Positions 57,301-64,000 of a stretch of 64,000 nucleotides of DNA are shown here, one piece after another. Position 1 is the stretch's first letter. Every line of letters starts with the position of its first letter. The notes beneath the pieces are model-generated. The model made no database searches. It was not told where the DNA came from and worked only from the letters and a program-made list of their open reading frames with translations. The stretch comes from Dactylosporangium sp. AC04546. Its GTDB lineage: Bacteria > Actinomycetota > Actinomycetes > Mycobacteriales > Micromonosporaceae. The translations under genes were made by a program, and so were the position numbers. The stretch spans positions 20,828-84,827 of the forward strand of contig NZ_JAHYSG010000051.1 of the NCBI RefSeq assembly GCF_022095675.1. The letters are read 5' to 3'.

Positions 57301-57954
57301 TCAGCGATCCACAAAGCCGGCGCAGTCGACCGTGAACGTAGCGCGCGGTGACGTTATACGGTTGGGCGAGGTGACCTCGACCCAGAACTGGACCGTGCGG
57401 TGCAGCTGGTCCTTGCTGATGCTGATGGCGTAGTGCCCACCACCGCCCAGCGACTCGCCACGGAGGCTGCGAAGGTCGCGAATCGCGCTGGACAGACCGT
57501 CGCTGTTGCGCACCAGGATGCTGGCCGTGCCGGGCCCGTCGAAGACGAGGCGGAACTCCACCACCGCGTCGGTCCTGGAGGTGCACCAGTCGCCCGGCTC
57601 GCCCGACCGGTTCTGCAACAGCTTGATCGAGGCGCTCGTGACGTGCCCGCCGCCCTGCGCCGGCGCCGTCGTCTGCGCCGGTGGCTTGCCCGGCCCGGTG
57701 GTCCTGGTCGCCGCGGGCGTGGCGGGCGCGCCGCTGGCCTGCGCCGCCTGGGCTTCGGCGCTCGCCGGCGCGGTCGGCGACTCGGTCGCAGGCACGGCGC
57801 CCGGGGACGGGCTGGACCCGGCCGGGGCCGGGCCGGCGGCGCCGTCCTCGCCAGGGGTGCAGGCCGCGGCCCCTGCGACGAGGACAGTGCAGAGAGTGAG
57901 GACGCCGGCGGACCGGCGCAGCCGGTCCGTCACGGCCCGCCGGTCGCTGGTCAC
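57301..57954 (-). CDS. Putative secreted lipoprotein
   Basis: 217 aa, GTG start. Signal peptide DRLRRSAGVLTLCTVLVA with lipobox AGAAAC. Residues about 33-105 are a disordered Pro/Ala/Thr/Gly-rich spacer, as in cell-wall-spanning lipoproteins. The C-terminal 110 residues form a beta-sandwich-like domain: WCTSRTDAVVEFRLVFDGPGTASILVRNSDGLSSAIRDL and QFWVEVTSPNRITSPRATFTVDCAG, with two Cys that may pair. Function unknown. Confidence 0.65.
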   Translation of the reverse strand: MTSDRRAVTDRLRRSAGVLTLCTVLVAGAAACTPGEDGAAGPAPAGSSPSPGAVPATESPTAPASAEAQAAQASGAPATPAATRTTGPGKPPAQTTAPAQGGGHVTSASIKLLQNRSGEPGDWCTSRTDAVVEFRLVFDGPGTASILVRNSDGLSSAIRDLRSLRGESLGGGGHYAISISKDQLHRTVQFWVEVTSPNRITSPRATFTVDCAGFVDR

Positions 57955-57995
57955 GCGCGAATCCTAGATGATCGACGCCTCGAATCCCGCAACGC

Positions 57996-58152
57996 TCAGA
58001 GCACCGGCTGCGGGACGCTGAACAGCGTCGAGGTGCCCGTGCCGAGCTGCCCGAACCGGTTGTCACCCCAGCAGTACAGTTCCGCGCCGGCCCGGATGCC
58101 GCAGCCGCGGTCCCTGCCGACAGCGAGCGCCGTGTGGGTGCCGAAAACTCGG
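57996..58152 (-). pseudogene. RCC1-repeat fragment
   Basis: The minus strand encodes GTHTALAVGRDRGCGIRAGAELYCWGDNRFGQLGTGTS and SVPQPVL before a stop. GAELYCWGDNRFGQLGTG is a canonical RCC1 repeat. Only one blade of a normally seven-bladed propeller is left, and the sequence 5' of it is unrelated. Confidence 0.65.
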
Positions 58153-58383
58153 CCGAGCCTGTGACCCGCGTGATCGACTTGAACACGTTCAGGAGCCATG
58201 CTTCGTAGCTTGAACGTGTTCATCTTGCGGCTGGGGCGGCCGTGTCCGCCCAGATTCCAGATCGTTTGGAACCGAACAAGCCGAGGCAAGGGGTCCAACA
58301 GCGACATGCTTGACCTGACATTCAAATCAGAGAATGAAATGAGGGCCTCCGCAGGTGCTGTGACCTGCAGAAACCCTCAGATT

Positions 58384-58427
58384 GTCAGGACGGCGGGATT
58401 CGAGCCACGACCCCTTGACCCCAGGCC
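58384..58427 (-). repeat. Attachment-site remnant: 3' half of tRNA-Pro(GGG), copy 3 (degenerate)
   Basis: Minus strand CCTGGGGTCAAGGGGTCG, TGGCTCGAATCCCGCC, GTCCTGAC: same unit as copies 1 and 2 but with one G lost in the anticodon loop and changes in the T-loop. GCACGTCAAACGCGGTATGC follows at 58446-58465 and a diverged GGTCCCTAGCTGGTCCCC at 58521. Confidence 0.6.
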
Positions 58428-58691
58428 GGTGCGTTAGGCGTTTCTGCACGTCAAACGCGGTATGCAGCCCCTGCTGACATGTCAAGACGCGCCGATCGTG
58501 CGGCACCGCGCTGGACGTATGGTCCCTAGCTGGTCCCCCCTACGCAGGTGCCACCGCGGTTCTGCCCCTCTCCACCAGGCTGCCTGGACGGCCACGTCTC
58601 CTGACTACGTTGGCGGTCTGCGCGCCGTTGATGCATATCTGCCCGTTGCCTGGTGCCCGCTTACCCTCGGTGGCCTCTGATGTTGCGCCCC

Positions 58692-58734
58692 CCAGGGTGA
58701 TGGGCCGCCCCCGTTTGCCAGCCCATCACCCTGG
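58692..58734. terminator. Perfect 14-bp hairpin in a gene-free stretch
   Basis: CCAGGGTGATGGGC pairs with GCCCATCACCCTGG across a 15-nt loop. It may be an orphan terminator from an eroded gene. Apart from this and the next palindrome, 58466-58940 holds no supported gene. Confidence 0.5.
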
Positions 58735-58756
58735 CGCGCGTCTTCCTTGGCGAAGT

Positions 58757-58775
58757 GCCGATACCTGGTATCGGC
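58757..58775. promoter_or_regulatory. Palindrome GCCGATACC-T-GGTATCGGC upstream of the XRE/NB-ARC gene
   Basis: Perfect 9-bp arms about one base, 165 nt before the start of the regulator gene. Dimeric-regulator operator by appearance; followed by a direct GCCGGACG repeat (58781 and 58801 region). Function inferred. Confidence 0.4.
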
Positions 58776-58940
58776 AGTTCGCCGGACGTCCCTTACGATC
58801 GCCGGACGCGGTGGTAACCGCCAGGTCAATGGGCGGCAGTTGACCGGCAACTTCGCCCGTTGGCATCATGGGCACGGCATCGGTCAGGGCCGATGCGCCG
58901 GTCCTGACCCAGCGGGTGCTGGGGCTACGGAAAGGATCGG

Positions 58941-61490
58941 ATGTTCAGCGCGCAGGTACGGGCCCACCGCCAGCGGCTAGGTATGACGCAGGAAGACCTG
59001 GCAGCCAAAACGGGCGTGAGCGTGCGCACCATCCGTAACCTCGAAGCCGGCCAGACCGGCCGCGCCCGGCCTGGAACGGTACGACTGCTGGCCGACGCGT
59101 TCGCGCTTGGCGGCGCCGAACGGGACCGGTTCTGCCGGTCCGCGCTCGACGGCACCGACCAGCAGCCCGCAGACAAGGCCCCGACGAGCGCCGCCGGCAC
59201 TCCCCCGGCGCACGGACGACCCGTTCCGGCGCAGCTGCCCGCAGACGTGGCCGGATTCGTCGGCCGTACCGACCAGCTGCGACAGCTCACCAAGCTGCTC
59301 GACGACCATGACCGGCCGGCCGCGGTGGTGATCTCCGCGATCGCCGGCACGGCCGGCGTGGGCAAGACCGCCCTCGCGGTGCACTGGGCACACCAGACCC
59401 TCGACCGATTTCCCGACGGGCAGCTGTACGTCAACCTGCGCGGCTATGACCCCGACCAGCCCGCCACCCCCGCCGAGGTGCTGGCCCGGTTCCTCACCGC
59501 CCTCGGGGTGCCCGGCACCGACATCCCCGCCGACCTCGACGAACGCGCCGCCCGCTACCGCACCGAGCTCACCGGCCGACGCCTGCTCATCGCGCTCGAC
59601 AACGCCGCCACCGTCGACCAGGTCCGTCCCCTGCTACCCGGAACCGGTTCCTGCCTGGTCCTGGTGACCAGCCGCGACAGCCTCGCCGGACTTGTCGCCG
59701 TCAACGGCGCCCACCGCCTCGACCTCGACCTACTCCCCCAAGCCGACGCGATCACGTTGCTGCGCCGGCTCATCGGCCACCGCGTCGACGCCGACCCCGA
59801 CGCCGCGGCCGCCCTCGCCACCCAATGCGCCCATCTACCTTTGGCGCTGCGGGTCGCCGCCGAACTCGCCGTCGCCCGCCCCACCACCCCCCTGGCCGAA
59901 TTGGTCATCGAGCTGGCCGACCAACAGCACCGCCTGGACCTGCTCGACGCCGACGGCGACCCCCGCGCCGCCGTCACGGCGGTGTTCTCCTGGTCGATGC
60001 GCCACCTACCGGTCGACGCCGCCCGCACCTTCCGGCTGCTGGGCCTGCACCCCGGCCCCGACATCGACGCCTATGCCACCGCCGCGCTCACCGACACCAG
60101 CCTGTCGCAGGCTCGCCTCGCCCTCGACCGGCTCGCCCGGGCCCACCTCGTGCATCCCACCGGCCCGGCCAGGTACGGCATGCACGACCTGCTACGCGCC
60201 TACGCCACCACCCTCACCACCACGCACGACTCCGACGCCGACCGCCGGGCGGCGTCGACCCGACTGTTCGACTACTACCTGGTCACCGCCGCGGCCGCCA
60301 CGCAACAGCTGCGCCTCGTCGATGCCCACGGCCGGCCCGGCACCGCTCCGCCGGCCACCACCCCAACCCCGGAACTGGCCGGCCCCGGCACCGCCCGGCG
60401 GTGGCTGGACACCGAACGGCCCTGCCTGGTAGCCGCTGCCGCGCACACTGCCACCCACGGCTGGCCCGCCCACGCCGTGCGGCTGTCGATGACCCTGTAC
60501 CGCTATCTCGAGGGCGGCCACTACATCGACGCGCTCACCATCCACGCACACGCCCGCGACGCCGCCCGGCAAGCTGGTGATCCGGCCGGGCAGGCCCACG
60601 CGCAGCTCGGCCTCGGCGCCATAAACGTTCGCCTCGGCCGGCTGGAGTTGGCCACGGAGCATCTCGTCCAGGCGTCAGTGCTGTTCCGGCAAGCCGGCGA
60701 CCTGATCGGCCAAGCCCGCGTGCTGACGAACCTCGGCGTCGTCGAGGACCACCGAGGCTTCTACCAGGCCGCCGCCGACCGCCTCGATCAGGCGCTGGCC
60801 CTGTACCGGCAGACCTGCCACACAATCGGCGAAGCCATGGCTCTGCACAACCTCGGTGTCGCAGAGGACCACCTGGGCCGCCATCAGGCCGCCGCCGACC
60901 GCCTCGATCAGGCGTTGGCCCTGTACCGACGGCTCGGCTACCCCCGCGAAGAAGCCATGACGCTGCACAACCTCGGCATCGCTGAGATGGGGCTGGGCCG
61001 CTACCAGGAAGCCGCCGACCGCCAGGAGCAGGCGCTGGCCCTGTTCCGACAGCTCGGCTACTCGCGCGGGGAAGCCTGGGCGCTGTACGGCCTCGGCAGC
61101 GTCCAGACCCGCTTCGGCCGGCCTGACCAGGCCATCGCGCTCCACAAGCAGGCCCTCACCCTCTTCCGGGAGTCAGGTGAGCGCGGCGGCGAAATCCGAG
61201 CGCTCAACGGCCTGGGCGAAGCCACCCTCGCCGCCGGCCGCCCTGCCGACGCGCTGACCCACCACACCACCGCCCTGAGCACCAGCGTTATCCCCGATCA
61301 GCAGGCCCGCGCCCACACCGGCGCCGGCCGCGCCCACCACATTCTCGGCGACCTCGTCCGCGCCCGGCACCACTATGAACACGCCCTGGCCCTGCACACC
61401 CACCTCGGATCCCCGGATGCCCACGACGTAGGGGCCTGCCTCATCGCCCTCGACGCGTCACCTGACACCGGCCACGACCAACACGATTGA
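58941..61490 (+). CDS. XRE-HTH / NB-ARC / TPR regulator (AfsR/SARP-related STAND protein)
   Basis: 849 aa. Residues about 5-65: XRE HTH (VRAHRQRLGMTQEDLAAKTGVSVRTIRNLEAG). Residues about 105-450: NB-ARC ATPase, FVGRTDQLRQL, Walker A AGTAGVGKTALA, Walker B RRLLIALDNAATV, sensor VLVTSRDSLAGL, LPLALRVAAELA, and the MHDLLRAYA winged-helix end. Residues about 530-830: at least six TPR repeats of 40 aa, several nearly identical in DNA (AAADRLDQALALYR twice, 120 nt apart). STAND proteins of this form are ligand-gated switches; in actinomycetes they regulate secondary metabolism or development. Ribosome site GGAAAGGAT precedes the ATG. Confidence 0.93.
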   Translation: MFSAQVRAHRQRLGMTQEDLAAKTGVSVRTIRNLEAGQTGRARPGTVRLLADAFALGGAERDRFCRSALDGTDQQPADKAPTSAAGTPPAHGRPVPAQLPADVAGFVGRTDQLRQLTKLLDDHDRPAAVVISAIAGTAGVGKTALAVHWAHQTLDRFPDGQLYVNLRGYDPDQPATPAEVLARFLTALGVPGTDIPADLDERAARYRTELTGRRLLIALDNAATVDQVRPLLPGTGSCLVLVTSRDSLAGLVAVNGAHRLDLDLLPQADAITLLRRLIGHRVDADPDAAAALATQCAHLPLALRVAAELAVARPTTPLAELVIELADQQHRLDLLDADGDPRAAVTAVFSWSMRHLPVDAARTFRLLGLHPGPDIDAYATAALTDTSLSQARLALDRLARAHLVHPTGPARYGMHDLLRAYATTLTTTHDSDADRRAASTRLFDYYLVTAAAATQQLRLVDAHGRPGTAPPATTPTPELAGPGTARRWLDTERPCLVAAAAHTATHGWPAHAVRLSMTLYRYLEGGHYIDALTIHAHARDAARQAGDPAGQAHAQLGLGAINVRLGRLELATEHLVQASVLFRQAGDLIGQARVLTNLGVVEDHRGFYQAAADRLDQALALYRQTCHTIGEAMALHNLGVAEDHLGRHQAAADRLDQALALYRRLGYPREEAMTLHNLGIAEMGLGRYQEAADRQEQALALFRQLGYSRGEAWALYGLGSVQTRFGRPDQAIALHKQALTLFRESGERGGEIRALNGLGEATLAAGRPADALTHHTTALSTSVIPDQQARAHTGAGRAHHILGDLVRARHHYEHALALHTHLGSPDAHDVGACLIALDASPDTGHDQHD

Positions 61491-61759
61491 CGGACCCTCT
61501 TCTGCCCTTGATCGCCAGCGGCTCGCCGCCGGGATCCCAACCGCGCAGCGTGACGAGATGGTGGAGCTGAGCGCCGCATGCGACCGGCGGCATGAGCGCG
61601 CACAGGCCGAGACGTGGGCGGCGTTGCGCGGTGATCGGGGTGGGCGTAGCTCATCGCCGCTACGGGCCGAGGAAGTCATCCTGGCGGGCGGGCGTGATGC
61701 TTGCGTGCCAAGCAGCGGCGTCGGCGGGTGTCATGACCTCGTCGAGGGCGAGTGTCGGC

Positions 61760-62210
61760 ACCATGTTGACGAAGCGCCGGCCGTGCGATCCGCTTGCGCC
61801 ACAGCGGGCTCGGGATGCCGTCCCAACCGGCGACGACCGTGTCCAGCCACGGGCAGCGCGGACGGGCCTCGATCGCCGCGACCAGGGCCCGGGCCTGGTC
61901 CAGCCGGCCACGCAGGCGCTGCAGCCGCACGCCGGCGTGCGGAACGCTCACCCCGAACGCGGCGGCGAGCTCGGACCGGCTCAGCTCCTCGCCGATCTCC
62001 AGCCACCACAGCGACCACAGCACCCGGTCGTCCGGATCGAGCCACGCCACCGCCTGCCCCACCTGCCGGCGCTGCCCGGCCAACGCCCGCCGCACGATCG
62101 TGTACACCAGCGGCAGGTACGCCGCCATCAGCTCGCCGATCGCCCGCCCGTCACCGGCCCGCGCCGCCGCGGCAAGCGTCGTGTTGGCCGCACCCGCCCG
62201 CCCATCTGCA
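61760..62210 (-). pseudogene. Internally deleted sigma-70-family (ECF-like) sigma factor
   Basis: On the minus strand NTTLAAAARAGDGRAIGELM, AAYLPLVYTIVRRALAGQ is a sigma region 2 start, but it jumps straight to QAVAWLDPDDRVLWSLWWLEIGEELSRSELAAAF, GVSVPHAGVRLQRLRGRL (region 4) and then WDGIPSPLWRKRIAR, a tail seen in large actinobacterial sigma factors. Region 2.3-2.4, needed for the -10 element, is missing. A further frame change follows near 61780, after which another relic reads NMVPTLALDEVMTPADAAAW. The remainder of 61491-62289 has no supported gene. Confidence 0.6.
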
Positions 62211-62289
62211 TCACCGGTCCAGGGACCGCGCCGCCCCACCAGCCGATCAGCAGCCTGTCGAACTCGGTGCCGTGGCCTCGGCCAGGGCC

Positions 62290-63219
62290 TCAGAGGAGCG
62301 TGACCTGCCGGCCGGCGAGCGCCAGCAAAATCGGCACCAGCGGCAGCAGTGCCGCGACGACGGCCGCGACGCGCGCGGCCGGGCTCGGCAGCGGCGCGGG
62401 CGGGCACAAGAGCCGTTCGAGCCGTTCCGCGGCGTCGCCGCCAGCGGCTGCCAGCAAGGGGCCGCCGGGCGCCTGCGCGGCTCGCGATTCGGCCATCGTG
62501 ACCAGCGCCCGGGCCAGGCTCAGCGGCGCCGCCGACCGGACGGCCACGTCGTCGGCGTGCAGCTCGACGAGCCGGTGGACCTGGTCCTCGGCCAGGCGGA
62601 ACAGCGGTACCCGGGGAAAGGCCCGATGCAGCATGCGGGCGGTCCGCAGCAGCCGGTAGTGCCGACCGGAGGCGTGAGCGTGCTCGTGCGCCATCACCGC
62701 ACGCAGCTCGTCGGGGCTGAGCCGCCGCAACGCGCCGGAGGTGACCACCACGTCGCGGTGCCCGCCCGGCACGAGGTAGGCCGCGGCCTCAGGCGAGGGC
62801 AGTACGGTGGCGCCGAGGCCGGGCTCACGCGAACCGACGGAACGGATCACTTCCCGCATCCGGCGCCCGTGCGCCCGGTCGGCCCGTTGCACCCGCCAGG
62901 CGGCGTGCAGCAGGCGCCCGGCCGTCACTGCCAGAACGGCCGCTCCTGCGACGGCCCCGGCCTGCGCGACACGGCCGTGGTCGCCGTAGAGCGCGTCGAG
63001 ACAGAGCCGCCAGGCCGAGCACATCAGGTTATGCGTGTCGTCCCAATGCAGTACGGAGGTCAGCCCGGCCACGCTGACCGACATGACGACCGCCGCGCAC
63101 GTCATCTGCCAGACGAGCAGGGCGAGGCCGGGCGCCCGCACGACCCACCGCGCCCGGGCCAGGCGCGGCCCGCCGGCCAGCAGCAATCCCGCGAACACCG
63201 TGACGAGGACCGCGGTCAC
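62290..63219 (-). CDS. M56/M48-type membrane metallopeptidase
   Basis: 309 aa. Three N-terminal hydrophobic helices and one at the C-terminus. The zinc motif is HEHAH in LRAVMAHEHAHASGRHYR, preceded by LPSPEAAAYLVPGGHRDVVVTSGALRRL and followed by the third ligand region LVELHADDVAVRSA. This is the BlaR1/MecR1-like protease domain without a penicillin sensor. It overlaps the BlaI-type gene by 4 nt; in such pairs the protease inactivates the repressor after a signal. The inducing signal is unknown. Confidence 0.9.
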   Translation of the reverse strand: MTAVLVTVFAGLLLAGGPRLARARWVVRAPGLALLVWQMTCAAVVMSVSVAGLTSVLHWDDTHNLMCSAWRLCLDALYGDHGRVAQAGAVAGAAVLAVTAGRLLHAAWRVQRADRAHGRRMREVIRSVGSREPGLGATVLPSPEAAAYLVPGGHRDVVVTSGALRRLSPDELRAVMAHEHAHASGRHYRLLRTARMLHRAFPRVPLFRLAEDQVHRLVELHADDVAVRSAAPLSLARALVTMAESRAAQAPGGPLLAAAGGDAAERLERLLCPPAPLPSPAARVAAVVAALLPLVPILLALAGRQVTLL

Positions 63220-63587
63220 CGGCCGGAGATCTTCCGCTCGAACGTGTCCAGGGCCGCGCGCAGCGCGACGGCCTCCTCGAGGGTCATCTGCCGCACGAAG
63301 TCCAGCAGCGCCACCTCGCGGTCGCCGCTGTCGCTGAGGGCCTCCCGCATCAGGCCCGCGCCGTACTGCTCCCGCGTGATCGCGACGGTGTAGCGGTGCG
63401 CCTTGCCGTCACGCTCCCGCCGCAGCCACCCCTTGCGGAACAGCTTGTCCATGACGGTGAGCACGGTGGTGTACGCCAGCGGCCGCTCGGCGGTGAGGGC
63501 GGTGTGCACGTCACGGACCGTGACCGGCCCGGCGACATCCCACATGTGCTGCATGATCGCCGCCTCCAGGTCCCCGAACCCGCGCAT
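63216..63587 (-). CDS. BlaI/MecI-family transcriptional repressor
   Basis: 123 aa from the ATG at 63587, which has GGAGG six bases before; the frame runs on to 63656. Winged helix: LEAAIMQHMWDVAGPVTVRDVHTALTAERPLAYTTVLTVMDKLFRKGWLRRERDGKAHRY. The C-terminal dimerisation helices carry DFVRQMTLEEAVALRAALD. It is co-transcribed with the M56 protease and probably represses its own operon. Confidence 0.92.
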   Translation of the reverse strand: MRGFGDLEAAIMQHMWDVAGPVTVRDVHTALTAERPLAYTTVLTVMDKLFRKGWLRRERDGKAHRYTVAITREQYGAGLMREALSDSGDREVALLDFVRQMTLEEAVALRAALDTFERKISGR

Positions 63588-63863
63588 CAGCACCTCCGCG
63601 ACCGATCCACCCCGGATCTCCTCCGATCGCCGATAGTACGCGGGTGCAGGCGGCACTTGCGATCACGCACGACCTGCCACGTCCCCGAGCGCAGGTGAAC
63701 GTCGCCCGGTGCCATCGTGCCTGGGCACACACTCGGCTCGCGGATCACCGTCCCGGCTAGGTGCAACGGGTCGACGGTACGCGTCCTCGCCGGACTCCGT
63801 GGTGATGCAGCTTCTCCCTCGGATGCCAGCCCTCGGACGCCAGATCGGACGACATCATGGCCG

Positions 63864-64000
63864 TCAGGGCTCCGACCGCGGCGGCAGCGCGGTATAGACG
63901 GAGACGGCCGTGGACGGCAACTCGGGCAGTGCGGAGCCGGTCAGGTCGCCGTACCGGCCGGCCAACCGCAGTCCGGCGCACTCGGCGAGCAGGTCGAGTT
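63864..64000 (-). CDS. C-terminal end of a probable SAM-dependent methyltransferase (partial)
   Basis: The minus strand enters from the right edge with LDLLAECAGLRLAGRYGDLTGSALPELPST, then VSVYTALPPRSEP and a stop. The pattern LLAxAGLxLxxxYGDxxGxxL is the usual last beta-hairpin of class I methyltransferases. Too short for certainty. 63588-63863 shows no supported gene. Confidence 0.45.
   Translation of the reverse strand, partial: LDLLAECAGLRLAGRYGDLTGSALPELPSTAVSVYTALPPRSEP

Overview
The window reads as chromosome of a high-GC filamentous actinomycete, most likely in or near the Micromonosporaceae. The grounds are very GC-rich third codon positions, frequent GTG starts, long overlapping operons, a LAL-type LuxR regulator, an XRE/NB-ARC/TPR regulator, a secreted AA10 LPMO and GH20 enzyme, and a type I-E style CRISPR repeat. 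The species call is inference; no rRNA or complete tRNA gene is present.

Layout. (1) 1-2.3 kb: a divergent pair made of a partial secreted alpha/beta-hydrolase gene and an unusual gene joining a catalytically dead IS701/IS4-like transposase domain to a TetR-family regulator. (2) 2.5-12.4 kb: a LysR regulator divergent from an eight-gene import and catabolism operon: an EAR/EPTP-like propeller, an unknown protein, a LivK-type lipoprotein, LivH, a LivM-LivG fusion, LivF, an HpcH/HpaI aldolase and a LigI-like amidohydrolase. (3) 12.5-13.9 kb: a decayed tyrosine integrase and an AA10 LPMO cut short by a TGG-to-TGA change, with a CebR-like box upstream. (4) 14-21.4 kb: a nitrogen block of AmtB, an XRE-cupin regulator, a sarcosine-oxidase-like flavoenzyme, GlxD/GlxC/GlxB and type III glutamine synthetase, resembling the gamma-glutamylmethylamide / N-methylglutamate pathway. 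(5) 21.6-39.6 kb: a second catabolic locus with a complete Dpp/Opp-type ABC importer, several degradative enzymes, a DapA-family aldolase, a D-aminoacylase-like hydrolase, a galactonate-dehydratase-like enolase, a FadR-type regulator and two propeller-like proteins. The shared motif AGGTnnnACC(T) precedes two of its transcription units.

(6) 39.6-43.6 kb: pseudogenes around a GH20 hexosaminidase whose tandem CBM6 tail is broken by a 4-nt indel, followed by an unknown coding remnant and a degraded HINT (polymorphic-toxin) fragment. (7) 43.6-49.7 kb: a LAL regulator divergent from an unrecognised gene, then an MFS exporter divergent from an Lrp/AsnC regulator. (8) 50-58.5 kb: a scarred integration zone with three copies of the 3' half of tRNA-Pro(GGG) as attachment-site remnants, two copies of a 127-bp dispersed repeat, a group II intron with its reverse transcriptase, IS481-like and IS21-like fragments, a P-loop-deficient adenylate-kinase homologue, an orphan I-E-type CRISPR array and several truncated genes. 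(9) 58.9-64 kb: the XRE/NB-ARC/TPR regulator, a deleted sigma-factor gene, a BlaI-M56 pair and the end of a probable methyltransferase gene.

Two well-organised catabolic loci and one nitrogen-assimilation locus therefore sit beside a heavily eroded accessory zone. Both polysaccharide-active enzymes in the window carry a disabling lesion.
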